Origin: Anaeropeptidivorans aminofermentans
Lineage (GTDB): Bacteria; Bacillota; Clostridia; Lachnospirales; UBA5962
NCBI RefSeq assembly: GCF_940670685.1
Contig: NZ_OW711693.1
Span: forward strand, 1,860,001-1,924,000
DNA length: 64,000 nt
Direction of reading: 5' to 3'
Made by a program: the position numbers and the translations under genes. Below the pieces are notes generated by a model. That model was not told the origin of the DNA. It saw nothing but the letters and a program-made list of their open reading frames with translations, and made no database searches. Of this stretch, positions 54,759-63,751 are shown in pieces (position 1 is the first letter of the stretch; each line of letters opens with the position of its first letter).

Positions 54759-56210
54759 TTACTTTAAGTTTTCAAGAAGCTTAATAAGAAATCTCCATGT
54801 TCTTTCCATAGAGGCTATACTTAATTTTTCATCAGGAGTATGAGCGCCTTCTGCATCGGGGCCAAAAGCTACAATATCAACACCCGGGAGCTTCTCGGAA
54901 AGGATTCCGCATTCAAGACCGCCGTGAGTTGCTGTAACACTGGGTTTCTTTCCAAACATTTCTTCATATGTGGATACGCATATGTCTCTTAACTGAGATT
55001 CAGGATTAAATTCCCATGCCGGATATTCGTTTATATAATCAAGCTCTGCTCCCAAAAGCTCTGCCAAGGCCTTAAACTGGTCCTTCATATATGCTTTTCT
55101 TGTTCCTACGGAGCTTCTTGTGGCAGAATTAAATTTAATTTCCTCATCTGTAGTTTCAACAACACCTAAATTAGTTGATGTTTCGGTAAGGCCTTCAATA
55201 TCAAGGCTTTTTGCTACAACCCCATAAGGAATCAGCATTAAAGCTTTGATTACTTTACCTGTGCAATCTTTTGTGAAGGCTTCGGAAGCTACAGCTGTTT
55301 TTTCTAATGTAATTCTTAAATCAGGTTCTGTATTTCTATATTCCTGCTTAAGCTCATTTTCTATTTTAGAAACAAGCTCAATTACCTTTTCAGTGTCGGA
55401 TTCTTTAATATTTATTAATGCATCGGCTTCCCTTGGGATTGCGTTATCTTTTAAACCGCCGGATACTCTGGATAGAAAAGTATCAAATCTGCTGTTTATC
55501 TGGTCTAATAATCTGCCTAAAAGCTTATTGGAGTTTGCAAGTTCTTTATGGATACAAGCTCCTGAATGACCACCTTTAAGGCCTCTTACTTTAAGAGCGA
55601 AGGTTTCAAAACCTTGCGGGATATTTGTTCTTTCAGCCTTAATACGAATAACCTGCATTAAGCCTCCGGCGCAGCCGGCAAAGAAATAGCCTTCCGGTCC
55701 GCAGTCAAGATTGATGAATCTTTTCCCCTTAATATTGCTGCAATCGATTTCTCTGGCACCGCCCATACCTACTTCTTCGTCTGTTGTAAGCATTACTTCA
55801 ATGGCCGGATGCTTTAATTCACTGCTGTCAAGGATAGCCATGGCAAGGGCAACAGCAACACCGTTATCAGCCCCTAAAGTAGTTCCGAAAGCTTTGATAA
55901 AATCGCCGTCAACAACGAGCTTTATAGGATCCTTGGAGAAATCATGGTCTACATCTTGATTTTTTTCATTTACCATGTCGATATGCCCCTGAATAATAAC
56001 TCCGGGAGAATTTTCATATCCTGCGGTTGCGGGCTTTTTGATTATTACATTTAAGGCCTTATCCTGATAAACTTCAAGACCTCTTTCCTTCGCAAAGTTT
56101 ACAATGTAGTCGCTTGCTGCCTTTTCATCGCCTGAACCCCTGGGGATACGGCTAAGCTCTTCAAAAAAACGAAATACATTTTTAGGCTCTAAATTATCAA
56201 GTATATACAT
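54759..56210 (-). CDS. pepD: Aminoacyl-histidine dipeptidase (PepD, peptidase family M20)
   Basis: A 483-residue cytosolic dinuclear-zinc dipeptidase. Metal and catalytic residues are visible: IIQGHIDMVNEK (His, Asp), TLGADNGVAVALAMA (bridging Asp), TTDEEVGMGGA (catalytic Glu), NLDCGPEG, and the C-terminal ATHGGLECGIL (His). The lid/dimerisation domain (about residues 205-375) includes GGHSGACIHKELAN. Length matches PepD. GGAGATG precedes the ATG. Single-gene unit. Confidence 0.94.
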   Translation of the reverse strand: MYILDNLEPKNVFRFFEELSRIPRGSGDEKAASDYIVNFAKERGLEVYQDKALNVIIKKPATAGYENSPGVIIQGHIDMVNEKNQDVDHDFSKDPIKLVVDGDFIKAFGTTLGADNGVAVALAMAILDSSELKHPAIEVMLTTDEEVGMGGAREIDCSNIKGKRFINLDCGPEGYFFAGCAGGLMQVIRIKAERTNIPQGFETFALKVRGLKGGHSGACIHKELANSNKLLGRLLDQINSRFDTFLSRVSGGLKDNAIPREADALINIKESDTEKVIELVSKIENELKQEYRNTEPDLRITLEKTAVASEAFTKDCTGKVIKALMLIPYGVVAKSLDIEGLTETSTNLGVVETTDEEIKFNSATRSSVGTRKAYMKDQFKALAELLGAELDYINEYPAWEFNPESQLRDICVSTYEEMFGKKPSVTATHGGLECGILSEKLPGVDIVAFGPDAEGAHTPDEKLSIASMERTWRFLIKLLENLK

Positions 56211-56290
56211 TTGCTCATCTCCTGACTAAACTTATTTTACTTTATCATCAATAACAATAAATACATCTTTGTTAACGATAAAAGGGGCCA

Positions 56291-56560
56291 TGTCTGAAAA
56301 AGTCAATTTTGCCATAAAAGCGTTATTTCTTTGTCAAAAATACTAAAAAACAGGCCATGCAGATTTTCACCTATGCAAACCGTAAATGCTATGCACTAAA
56401 AGTGTAGAGCTTGCTGTCTTTGTATTCTTTTCTTCAAATTCACATTTTCTTGCAAACAATACTTTTTCAGCTTTAAAACTGAAAAATGTATTTCTGCTGT
56501 AGAATAATAAATAAACTTTAGTTTATTTATTATTCTTAGCGGTTTGACTATTTTCAGACA
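56291..56560. repeat. Repeat family B, copy 2 (MITE-like)
   Basis: Bounded by TGTCTGAAAAAGTCAA and TTGACTATTTTCAGACA, a 16-17 base imperfect terminal inverted repeat. Inside is a perfect AATAATAAATAAACT / AGTTTATTTATTATT palindrome (about 56504-56535). The ends match copy 1 at 40684-40855. No coding potential. Confidence 0.8.
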
Positions 56561-56594
56561 CTGCCTAGGATAAAATATCTTTTATTTTACAGCT

Positions 56595-56724
56595 TATAGT
56601 AAATTTCAAATTAAACCGTAATAAAAATCGTGTATTTTGAATGGCTTAAGCATAGGGATTCTATATGTTTAAGCCGTTTATAAAAAATAGATTTTTATTG
56701 CATCCTTCTGTGAAATTTACTATA
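56595..56724. repeat. Repeat family D, copy 2
   Basis: TATAGTAAATTTC and its exact complement GAAATTTACTATA at the ends. Inner stems are AATAAAAATC / GATTTTTATT and TGGCTTAAGCATA / TATGTTTAAGCCG. The last stem (GGCTTAA..TTAAGCC with the following AAAAATAG) is shared with family A copies, which suggests families A and D are related. With copy 2 of family B, this accounts for most of the pepD-trmD spacer (56211-56825). Confidence 0.8.
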
Positions 56725-56825
56725 TATGCCATTTATTTAATATGCATATTTTACCATAAATATTAGAAAAAACCAACATTATCATAAACATTGGTTTTAG
56801 CGAAAAGCATATTCAATTCAGGCTT

Positions 56826-57503
56826 TTATTTAAGCAGATCAGGCCTTTTTTCCTTTGTTCTTCTAAGAGATTGTTCATGTCTCCATTTTTCAATTTCTTT
56901 ATGGTTTCCTGAAAGAAGTACCTCTGGAACCGGCTTATCCATAAAAACCCTCGGTCTGGTATATTGAGGGTGTTCAAGAAGATTATCGGAAAAGCTTTCA
57001 TTTATGAAGGATTCTTCCTTGCCTAATACCCCTGGAATAAGCCTCGAAACAGAGTCTATAAAAGCCATGGCAGGGATTTCACCGCCGGATAAGACAAAGT
57101 CTCCCATGGATATTTCGTCTGTAACTATAGTTTCTATCACTCTTTCATCTATGCCCTCATAATGGCCGCATAAAATAATAATATCTTTTTCTTTTGAAAA
57201 TTCTTCTGCTGTTTTCTGGTTAAAAGGCTTTCCCTGGGGAGTCATATAGACAAGCCTTGTCCCTTCTGAAACCTTCTTTTTTATGGCATTATAGGCATCA
57301 TAAACGGGAGCCGCCCGGATAACCATTCCGGCGCCTCCGCCGTAAGGATAATCATCGACTCTGTTATGCTTATCTCCTGAAAAATCCCTGATATCCACAC
57401 AATTAATGCTTATGATATTATTTGATATGGCTCTTTTTATAATGCTGTGGTTAAGCCCGCCGGCAATAGCTTCGGGGAATAACGTAAGAACATAAAAATT
57501 CAT
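56826..57503 (-). CDS. trmD: tRNA (guanine-N1-)-methyltransferase
   Basis: A 225-residue SPOUT methyltransferase making m1G37 in tRNAs, which prevents frameshifting. Motifs: N-terminal FYVLTLFPE, DYPYGGGAGMVI, the knot residues ILCGHYEGIDERV, and TDEISMGDFVLSGGE. The C-terminal domain ends slightly short of the usual 240, but the core is complete. The ATG shares one base with the rimM stop (TGATG), so translation is coupled. Confidence 0.96.
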   Translation of the reverse strand: MNFYVLTLFPEAIAGGLNHSIIKRAISNNIISINCVDIRDFSGDKHNRVDDYPYGGGAGMVIRAAPVYDAYNAIKKKVSEGTRLVYMTPQGKPFNQKTAEEFSKEKDIIILCGHYEGIDERVIETIVTDEISMGDFVLSGGEIPAMAFIDSVSRLIPGVLGKEESFINESFSDNLLEHPQYTRPRVFMDKPVPEVLLSGNHKEIEKWRHEQSLRRTKEKRPDLLK

Positions 57504-58009
57504 CAGTCTTTCAGCCCTTCCAAAAGCTTTACTGTCATTTTATTATTTTCTATGTCAACATTTAAGATACATTGCTTTATAGCAGGGATGAGAAAAGGCT
57601 TCTCCCCTTCTTTGGTTATTTCATATACGTCGTTTGCCCCTGTGAACAAAATATCGGTTACTGTTCCAAGAAAGTGTTCTTCTTCGTCATATACAGAAAT
57701 ATCATATATATCTCTAATGTAGTATTCGTCCTTATTGAGCTTTACGCCTTTATCCCTCGGAACTTTAATAAGATTTCCTTTAAGCCCTAAGGCAGCATTC
57801 ATATCGTCTATTCCCTTGAGCTTTAAAATTATAAATTGCTTATGATATTTATGGCCTTCTATAAAATATTCCTTTTCTTCCGATGAAGAAGAAATATAGA
57901 GACTCTTCAATTTTTCAAACTTTTCAGGGTCGTCGCTTATGGGAAAAATCTTTACTTCGCCTTTGATGCCATGAGCATTTACTATTTTTCCTATTTCAAA
58001 AAATGACAT
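57503..58009 (-). CDS. rimM: 16S rRNA processing protein RimM
   Basis: A 168-residue 30S assembly factor. The N-terminal domain starts EIGKIVNAHGIKGEVKIFP, the family signature, and the C-terminal PRC-barrel domain (about 95-168) contains LGTVTDILFTGANDVYEI and LIPAIKQCILNVD. CCGGAGG precedes the ATG. Order rpsP-khpA-rimM-trmD is conserved in Firmicutes. Confidence 0.95.
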   Translation of the reverse strand: MSFFEIGKIVNAHGIKGEVKIFPISDDPEKFEKLKSLYISSSSEEKEYFIEGHKYHKQFIILKLKGIDDMNAALGLKGNLIKVPRDKGVKLNKDEYYIRDIYDISVYDEEEHFLGTVTDILFTGANDVYEITKEGEKPFLIPAIKQCILNVDIENNKMTVKLLEGLKD

Positions 58010-58067
58010 TCTTTCCTCCGGAAAATTATTAAAAATTCCGGCTTGTAAGTAAGCAAGCCGGAATTAA

Positions 58068-58298
58068 TTATTGAACAATTTCTACAACTACCTTTTTTTC
58101 ACTGTTGACTGCGCCTGCTTTTATAACTGTACGTATAGCTTTGGCAATCCTTCCGTGTTTTCCTATGACCTTACCCATATCCTCAGGAGCAACTCTAAGC
58201 TCAAGCACTGTAGCCTTGTCTCCGGGTATTTCTGTAACGGTAACGGCATCAGGATTGTCTACCAAATTTTTAGAAATAACTTCTAATAATTCTTTCAT
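58068..58298 (-). CDS. khpA: KH-domain RNA-binding protein KhpA (YlqC)
   Basis: A 76-residue protein made of a single KH domain with the GxxG RNA-binding loop in MGKVIGKHGRIAKAIR. In Firmicutes KhpA acts with KhpB (Jag/EloR) in RNA binding, cell elongation and division. Its position between rpsP and rimM is the usual one. GGAGGCG lies seven bases before the ATG. Confidence 0.93.
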   Translation of the reverse strand: MKELLEVISKNLVDNPDAVTVTEIPGDKATVLELRVAPEDMGKVIGKHGRIAKAIRTVIKAGAVNSEKKVVVEIVQ

Positions 58299-58324
58299 AA
58301 AATTCGCCTCCGCTAAAGCTCTTC

Positions 58325-58567
58325 TTACAGCGCGCCGGCTTTTTTAAGCAACGCTCTTACTGTATCTGAAGGTTGAGCGCCGTTTTCAACCCACTTTTTA
58401 GCAGCCTCAATATCTACTTTAAGATCAATAGGATCCTTTGTAGGATCATAATAACCTATTTCAGCAATGCTCTTGCCATCTCTTGGGGATCTTGAATCGG
58501 CAACTACTATTCTATAAAAAGGAGCTTTTTTAGCGCCCATTCTTTTTAATCTGATTTTTACGGCCAT
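58325..58567 (-). CDS. rpsP: 30S ribosomal protein S16
   Basis: An 80-residue S16 protein: [22 protein letters not shown] and [12 protein letters not shown] are diagnostic (first given as its consecutive core). The frame starts at GTG 58576, but that GTG is part of the GGAGGTG ribosome site, so ATG 58567 (MAVKIRL) is the true start. It lies downstream of ffh and 26 bases before khpA. Confidence 0.97.
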   Translation of the reverse strand: MAVKIRLKRMGAKKAPFYRIVVADSRSPRDGKSIAEIGYYDPTKDPIDLKVDIEAAKKWVENGAQPSDTVRALLKKAGAL

Positions 58568-58665
58568 TTTTTTCACCTCCTCGTATTTTTAAAAAATAAG
58601 GCTGTGGCTTATATATCAAAATGAAGATTATATCTTTATTTTGATATATCGTGCCTAAGTAAAAT

Positions 58666-60000
58666 TTATCTTAAAAAAGGAAGATTAAACTTGCCTTTTT
58701 TGCCTTTTGACATATCATTTATTTGTTTCATCATTTTTTTCATTTCTTCAAATCGTTTTAAGAGACTATTGACCTCCTGAATAGAGCGGCCGGAGCCTTG
58801 GGCAATCCTCTTTTTACGAGAACCGTTTAATACGGAAGGATTTTGCCTTTCCTTAGGAGTCATGGAAAGAATGATGGCTTCCACATGAACAAGGGCTTTT
58901 TCGTTTACCTGGGAATCATCTATATTCATCTGGCTTAGGCCGGGAATCATTCCCATGATGTTTTTTAATGGGCCCATTTTCTTAATCTGGCGCATTTGGT
59001 CAAGGAAATCTTCAAGGTTAAATTCCTGAGAGCGCATTTTCTTTTCAAGCTCCAGAGCCTCTTTTTCATCAAAAGCCGATTGGGCCTTTTCTATCAGAGA
59101 AAGAACGTCGCCCATTCCGAGGATTCTTGAAGCCATTCTGTCTGGGTAGAAAGGTTCCAAATCTTCAGGTTTTTCACCCATACCAACGAATTTAACAGGC
59201 TTTTTTGTAACGGCTCTTACGGAAAGGGCCGCTCCGCCTCTGGCATCGCCGTCAAGCTTTGTAATAATGATACCGTCTATACCAAGCTGTTCATTAAAAC
59301 TTTCGGCTACGTTAACAGCGTCCTGACCTGTCATAGAGTCTACAACCAAAAGAATTTCCTGAGGGCGTATTTCGCTTCTGATATTTTTAAGCTCATTCAT
59401 AAGCTCTTCATCAATATGGAGCCTTCCGGCAGTATCTATGATGATTACGTCATTGCCTTTATCCTTGGCATGGGATAAAGCCGCTTTTGCTATGTCTACA
59501 GGATTGTTCTGACCCATGGAAAATACAGGAACAGAATAACTGTTTCCCACTACCTCAAGCTGTTTTATGGCAGCGGGCCTATAAATATCACAGGCCACAA
59601 GAAGAGGATTTCTCCCCTGCTTTTTAAGCATACCTGCGAGCTTTCCGCTGGATGTGGTCTTACCTGAACCCTGAAGCCCTACCATCATATAGACTGTAGG
59701 AGGCTTGTTGGAATAAGTAAGCTTACTCTGAGTCGTACCCATAAGCTCTATAAGTTCATCGTTAACTATCTTTATTACTTGCTGGCCGGGGGTAAGGCTT
59801 GAAAGAACGTCTTCACCTATGGCCTTTTCAGTAACATTGTTTATAAATTCTTTTACAATTTTAAAGTTAACGTCTGCCTCTAAAAGAGCAAGCCTTACCT
59901 CTCTAAGGGCATTTTTAACGTCTTTTTCCGTAAGCTTGCCTTTACCTTTAAGCTGTTTAAAGGCTTCCTGAAGCTTCTGAGACAAATTTTCAAAGGCCAT
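58666..60000 (-). CDS. ffh: Signal recognition particle protein Ffh (SRP54)
   Basis: A 444-residue SRP GTPase that captures signal sequences on ribosomes. NG domain: GLQGSGKTTSSGKLAG, CDIYRPAAIKQL, DTAGRLHIDEELM and TKLDGDARGGAAL. The Met-rich M domain (about 300-440) includes MGPLKNIMGMIPG and IAQGSGRSIQEVN for SRP-RNA binding. The tail is KGKFNLPFLR. GGAGGTG precedes the ATG. ylxM lies 28 bases upstream; ffs RNA was not found in this window. Confidence 0.97.
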   Translation of the reverse strand: MAFENLSQKLQEAFKQLKGKGKLTEKDVKNALREVRLALLEADVNFKIVKEFINNVTEKAIGEDVLSSLTPGQQVIKIVNDELIELMGTTQSKLTYSNKPPTVYMMVGLQGSGKTTSSGKLAGMLKKQGRNPLLVACDIYRPAAIKQLEVVGNSYSVPVFSMGQNNPVDIAKAALSHAKDKGNDVIIIDTAGRLHIDEELMNELKNIRSEIRPQEILLVVDSMTGQDAVNVAESFNEQLGIDGIIITKLDGDARGGAALSVRAVTKKPVKFVGMGEKPEDLEPFYPDRMASRILGMGDVLSLIEKAQSAFDEKEALELEKKMRSQEFNLEDFLDQMRQIKKMGPLKNIMGMIPGLSQMNIDDSQVNEKALVHVEAIILSMTPKERQNPSVLNGSRKKRIAQGSGRSIQEVNSLLKRFEEMKKMMKQINDMSKGKKGKFNLPFLR

Positions 60001-60028
60001 AAAGCACCTCCATCTTTTACTGCCTTAA

Positions 60029-60364
60029 TTACTCTTTTAACAAGTTAATTTTTCTTTGAATTTCTTCTTTTAGGTCTTTATCTTTTATATCAAGCTTGTC
60101 TATAAGCACCGATATCTCGTTAAGTTCTTTTTGATTTTTCAGATAATTTTGAACAAAGTTAAGCTTATTCTCATAATTGTTAAGGACTTTTTCACTCCTT
60201 CTGAGAATATCTGAAACGCCTTGGGGCGTTATATCCATATTTTGAGCAATTTCACTTAAGCTCATGTCGAAATGATTATAAAGCTCATATATGGTTTTCT
60301 GCTTTTCTGTAAGAAGCTCGTTATAAAAATCATAGATGAGGCTTTTAAATAAAATACTGTCCAT
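60029..60364 (-). CDS. ylxM: YlxM-family helix-turn-helix protein
   Basis: A 111-residue protein with a sigma-70 region 4-type HTH (LTEKQKTIYELYNHFDMSLS, EIAQNMDITPQGVSDILRR). The YlxM/p13 family is almost always encoded just before ffh and is thought to modulate SRP function. The frame is open to 60409, but ATG 60364 follows TTGGAGTG and begins the conserved sequence. The gene order ylxM-ffh-rpsP is conserved. Confidence 0.92.
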   Translation of the reverse strand: MDSILFKSLIYDFYNELLTEKQKTIYELYNHFDMSLSEIAQNMDITPQGVSDILRRSEKVLNNYENKLNFVQNYLKNQKELNEISVLIDKLDIKDKDLKEEIQRKINLLKE

Positions 60365-60480
60365 AACAGCACTCCAAACCCGCATATTACCTGCGGCAAA
60401 AGCTATCAAGTATTACTCCTTTATAGGACTTCTCATATTTTATTATATTACAGGGCATATGTCAAGAATTAAATATAAAA

Positions 60481-61056
60481 TTATTCGTTTTGATTCTTTA
60501 TTTGATAAAAATAGGGCCCGCACTGGACGGTTTCATGGGTATGTACATAGGTCCATTTTTCAATAGGATTAAATATATAAATATCATAATCCATATCAAA
60601 ATCATTAGATTTTAGCAAATGTGCATTTTCTGCCAAAAAGGCTTTATCGCTATGTTCATAGAAAATAAATGCTATTGATTTTTCATATTTATCGAAGGCT
60701 GCCCTTGCCTTTTTGCGGGTTAAGGCATTTACTTTTTCATAGCTGAAAATATGCCATTTAAAACTTTGATAGTATATTTCTTTTTTTACCTGGGGACTTA
60801 TTTCATGGGCAAATATTTTACTCCATTTTGCTCTAAGGCCTTTTACATTCTCAATTTCTGTGAAAATTACGCCTCTTTCTATAATTTCTTTTCGCTTTTG
60901 CAGATAGAGATACGCTTCTTCTCTTTGATTGTATGAATTTATCTTATCCATTATTTCTTCAAGAAGCTCAAGACGAATTTTCTGCTCTTCTTTATCTTCT
61001 ATGGCAAGAACTTTTTCTTCTTCTTCAAAAAAATTTATCCATTTGCATTCAAGCAT
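60481..61056 (-). CDS. DUF4275-like protein, unknown function
   Basis: A 191-residue soluble protein. The N-terminal ~70 residues are helical and rich in Glu and Lys. The C-terminal part has the aromatic segment SFKWHIFSYEKV and RKKARAAFDKYEK, followed by FIFYEHSDKAFLAENAHLL and a final beta-like DYDIYIFNPIEKWTYVHTHE. From memory this resembles the small DUF4275 family of Firmicutes, of unknown function. GAGGTGAG precedes the ATG. It stands between the ylxM operon and the CBS-domain gene, with no tight linkage to either. Confidence 0.7.
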   Translation of the reverse strand: MLECKWINFFEEEEKVLAIEDKEEQKIRLELLEEIMDKINSYNQREEAYLYLQKRKEIIERGVIFTEIENVKGLRAKWSKIFAHEISPQVKKEIYYQSFKWHIFSYEKVNALTRKKARAAFDKYEKSIAFIFYEHSDKAFLAENAHLLKSNDFDMDYDIYIFNPIEKWTYVHTHETVQCGPYFYQIKNQNE

Positions 61057-61152
61057 GGCCTCACCTCTTTATAAAAAGGCCGCAAGGCGACCTTAATAAA
61101 CATATAAAAAATACTTAATCAGATTTTGGGTTTAACGCCCCAGAATTTAATT

Positions 61153-61177
61153 TTTGACGGAATTAATTTCTGTCAAA
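61153..61177. repeat. Near-perfect palindrome downstream of the CBS-domain gene
   Basis: TTTGACGGAATTAATTTCTGTCAAA, read as TTTGAC-G-GAAATTAATT-like arms, is almost self-complementary. It sits directly next to a second, perfect hairpin (61180-61220) and could be a weak terminator or binding site. Confidence 0.4.
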
Positions 61178-61179
61178 AT

Positions 61180-61220
61180 GGAGGATTGATAAAGTTCCTT
61201 TGGAACTTTATCAATCCTCC
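61180..61220 (-). terminator. Perfect 19-bp hairpin downstream of the CBS-domain gene
   Basis: GGAGGATTGATAAAGTTCC, loop TTT, then the exact complement. No T run follows on either strand, so it may be a 3' stabilising or processing structure. The stem contains GGAGGATTGAT, similar to the ribosome-binding region of the same gene. Confidence 0.45.
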
Positions 61221-61268
61221 TGCAATATTTCGCTAAAATTATATTTTGCGTCAGAACAAGCGGCTTTA

Positions 61269-62594
61269 TTATGCTACCTTGCAGGCTATTATTTTTGAAA
61301 TTCTCTTATCTTCAACTTCCGAAATCTTATACAGCACGCCGTTAAATTCAACCTCCGGCCTTTCATTGTCATTAGGTATGTATCCTAATTGGCCTATTAA
61401 AAAGCCGCTTAAAGTCTCATATTCGTCATCGGGAAGATTCGTTTCCAAAGTCTCTTCGACTAAATCAAGGCTTGCAGTACCTATGATTTCATAAGTTCCC
61501 GTATCTATCTGCCTTATTTCAGGAAGCTCTTCATCGTCATATTCGTCAAATATATTTCCCATGATTTCTTCAACAAGGTCCTCCATGGTTACGATACCCG
61601 AGGTTCCGCCATATTCATCTACAACGATAGCTATATGGACTTTATTAAGCTTCATCTCTGCAAAAAGCTCATCGGTTTTTTTAGATGTAGGAACAAAATA
61701 AGCCTTTCTAAGGATTTTTCTTAAATCAATATTTATATTGGCGTTTACATCGATTTTTTCATCAATAATATACTTTAAAATATCCTTTATATGAAGGATA
61801 CCTATGATATTATCAATATTATCTTCATACACGGGAACCCTTGAATACTTCATTTCCCATATAGAAGGAATAATTTCACTCAGGTCGTCGTCAATATCAA
61901 TAGCAACAATATCCGTTCTGTGAACAGAAACATCTTCGGCGGTTTTATCGTCAAATTCAAAGATGTTATTAATCATTTCCATTTCGTTTTCATCGATATT
62001 TCCTATTTCGCTTCCTGCGTCAACCATCATACGTATTTCTTCTTCTGTAACCTGCTCCGTATCTTCATTGGGGTCTATGCCTAAAAGCCTTACCACGGCG
62101 TTTGTAGACATACTTAAAAGCTTAACAAAGGGCTTGCAGATTACAGCAAGAAAATTTACAGGACCAACAACAAGATCCGCCATGAATTCAGTTTTCTTAA
62201 GAGCAAGTCTTTTTGGAACGAGCTCACCTAAAACAAGCTGGAAATAAGAAAGAAGTATGGTAATTAAAATAACAACTCCGCTTTTTAAGCTGGCAGAATG
62301 TGCCGCTGCTGGTGAAAGACCTAATCTAACAAATAAGCTTATAATCGGATCTGCGAAAGTCTGCCCTGCATATGCACCTAAAAGCAAGCCTACGAGGGTT
62401 ATGGCTATCTGAATAGTAGATAAAAAATTGTCTTGATGCTCAAGTGTCTTTTTAATAAGAATTGCTTTTTTGTCGCCCCGGTCTGCTCGGTATTTTATCT
62501 TATTAGGATTAACAGACAATACCGCAAGCTCCGCACTTGAAAAAAAGCCGTTGACTAAAATGAGTATTGCAAGAATTATAACATCTTGTAGCAA
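61269..62594 (-). CDS. CNNM/CorC-type membrane protein (hemolysin C family)
   Basis: About 441 residues. The N-terminal CNNM (DUF21) domain has about four TM helices (VIILAILILVNGFFSSAELA; GVVILITILLSYFQLVLGELVPKRLAL, given as separate segments). A CBS pair follows (about 205-330; DIVAIDIDDDLSEIIPSIWE, YSRVPVYED, IVDEYGGTSGIVTMEDLVEE). The C-terminal ~80 residues are a CorC/HlyC domain (SLDLVEETLETNLPDDE). The family is linked to magnesium/cobalt efflux; older 'hemolysin' names are misleading. The frame starts at TTG 62612, but GGAGG lies within it, so TTG 62594 is more likely. Confidence 0.9.
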   Translation of the reverse strand: MLQDVIILAILILVNGFFSSAELAVLSVNPNKIKYRADRGDKKAILIKKTLEHQDNFLSTIQIAITLVGLLLGAYAGQTFADPIISLFVRLGLSPAAAHSASLKSGVVILITILLSYFQLVLGELVPKRLALKKTEFMADLVVGPVNFLAVICKPFVKLLSMSTNAVVRLLGIDPNEDTEQVTEEEIRMMVDAGSEIGNIDENEMEMINNIFEFDDKTAEDVSVHRTDIVAIDIDDDLSEIIPSIWEMKYSRVPVYEDNIDNIIGILHIKDILKYIIDEKIDVNANINIDLRKILRKAYFVPTSKKTDELFAEMKLNKVHIAIVVDEYGGTSGIVTMEDLVEEIMGNIFDEYDDEELPEIRQIDTGTYEIIGTASLDLVEETLETNLPDDEYETLSGFLIGQLGYIPNDNERPEVEFNGVLYKISEVEDKRISKIIACKVA

Positions 62595-62653
62595 AATTGA
62601 TTCATCCTCCAAAATTTTTAAAAATATATTGTTTCATGAGCGTAGGCTTTACA

Positions 62654-62680
62654 AATACATTTCTCTACGTGAAATGTATT
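62654..62680. repeat. Inverted repeat upstream of the CBS-domain gene
   Basis: AATACATTTC, loop TCTACGT, GAAATGTATT: a perfect 10-bp stem about 60 bases upstream of the CBS-domain gene start. It could be an operator or a leader hairpin. Confidence 0.45.
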
Positions 62681-62700
62681 CATATTATAAGCTTATAAGG

Positions 62701-62918
62701 TATAGTGAAACAAATTAATTACAGTAACAAAAACCATATATTTTATACTCAGTAAACCTAAAAACACTTACAACTAAGCTAGACGAGAGTCCCTTTATGG
62801 TCAACAAACTTCTTTTTATCTTGTTGATTGTGAATGGCTTAAATATAGGGTTTTTATATATTAAGCCGTTTATGAAAAATAGGCTTTTGTTACTCCTTTA
62901 ATCTTGTTTTACTTTAAA
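62701..62918 (-). repeat. Repeat family A, full-length copy 2
   Basis: In reverse orientation it aligns along its length with 38325-38550: AAAGTAAAACAAGATTAA at one end, GTAACAAAAGCCTATTTTTC, ATAAACGGCTTAA, AAAGAAGTTTGTTGACCATA and GTTTACTGAGTATAAAATAT. It accounts for about 220 of the 549 bases between the CBS-domain and ywlG genes. The rest (62919-63161) is AT-rich, with nothing recognisable. Confidence 0.8.
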
Positions 62919-63161
62919 TAGGAAAAATGCTGTTACCATTTAATATTAAGAACCTGATTTTACTCCTATAACTTACTATGATATTCTATCAGTTTTAACT
63001 ATTTAACTCCAATGTTATTTTGAACCCTATGGAACAAAAATAAGGCAAATATAATCAAACATTTAATATACTCCCCCTATTCTTTTATTTTCTGCTTCTC
63101 TAAACAACATATACGCATATGCTTAAATAAATACTGATAAAATTATGATTTTTGAAAATTT

Positions 63162-63710
63162 CTATTTATATTCCGCTCTTTCCCCGCCGATAAGCTTCGG
63201 GCGGCTGTAAAGATAATTTATATTTGCCTTGCCGATTTTTTCTATAGAGCCTCTGTAAGGTACCTGAACATATCTTACATGCATTCCAATAAAGGTATTT
63301 CCGATATCAATTCCTGCAAAGGCGTTGATTTTTTCAACCATTACCGGCTCTTCATAAAATTTATAGGCGGCTGTTGCAAAAGAGCCTCCTGCATGGCCCT
63401 TAGGAATAACGCTTACGATTTCATAGTCAAACCTTAAAGTGGCAGTTTTTTCTATTACAAGGGCCCTATTAATATGCTCACAGCCCTGAACCGCTAAAAA
63501 CAGACCTCTCATATTAAAAATGGGAAGTATTTCCTTGATTATGGCTTCACCAATTTCGGCATTTGAGCCTTTTCCAATTTTTGCGCCTAATATTTCGCTG
63601 CTGCTGGCCCCAAGAACGAATACTTCTCCTCTGGGTATTCTAATATAATTAAGAAACTCCGTAATTGCGTCTTTTGTATCAGATACTATATTATTCATAG
63701 CTATGTCCAT
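63162..63710 (-). CDS. ywlG: UPF0340 family protein (YwlG-like)
   Basis: A 182-residue protein of the UPF0340/DUF436 family (TIGR01440). Characteristic sequences are FVLGASSSEILGAKIGKGSN, LAVQGCEHINRALVIE, PKGHAGGSFATAAYK, and AFAGIDIGNTFIGMHVRYVQVP (read as consecutive motifs). The function is unknown. GGGGAGG lies seven bases before the ATG. It follows the partial NAD-kinase-like gene on the same strand, 41 bases away. Confidence 0.93.
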   Translation of the reverse strand: MDIAMNNIVSDTKDAITEFLNYIRIPRGEVFVLGASSSEILGAKIGKGSNAEIGEAIIKEILPIFNMRGLFLAVQGCEHINRALVIEKTATLRFDYEIVSVIPKGHAGGSFATAAYKFYEEPVMVEKINAFAGIDIGNTFIGMHVRYVQVPYRGSIEKIGKANINYLYSRPKLIGGERAEYK

Positions 63711-63751
63711 ATCTATACCTCCCCTGTAGAATTCTATTTTAAACTATATAA

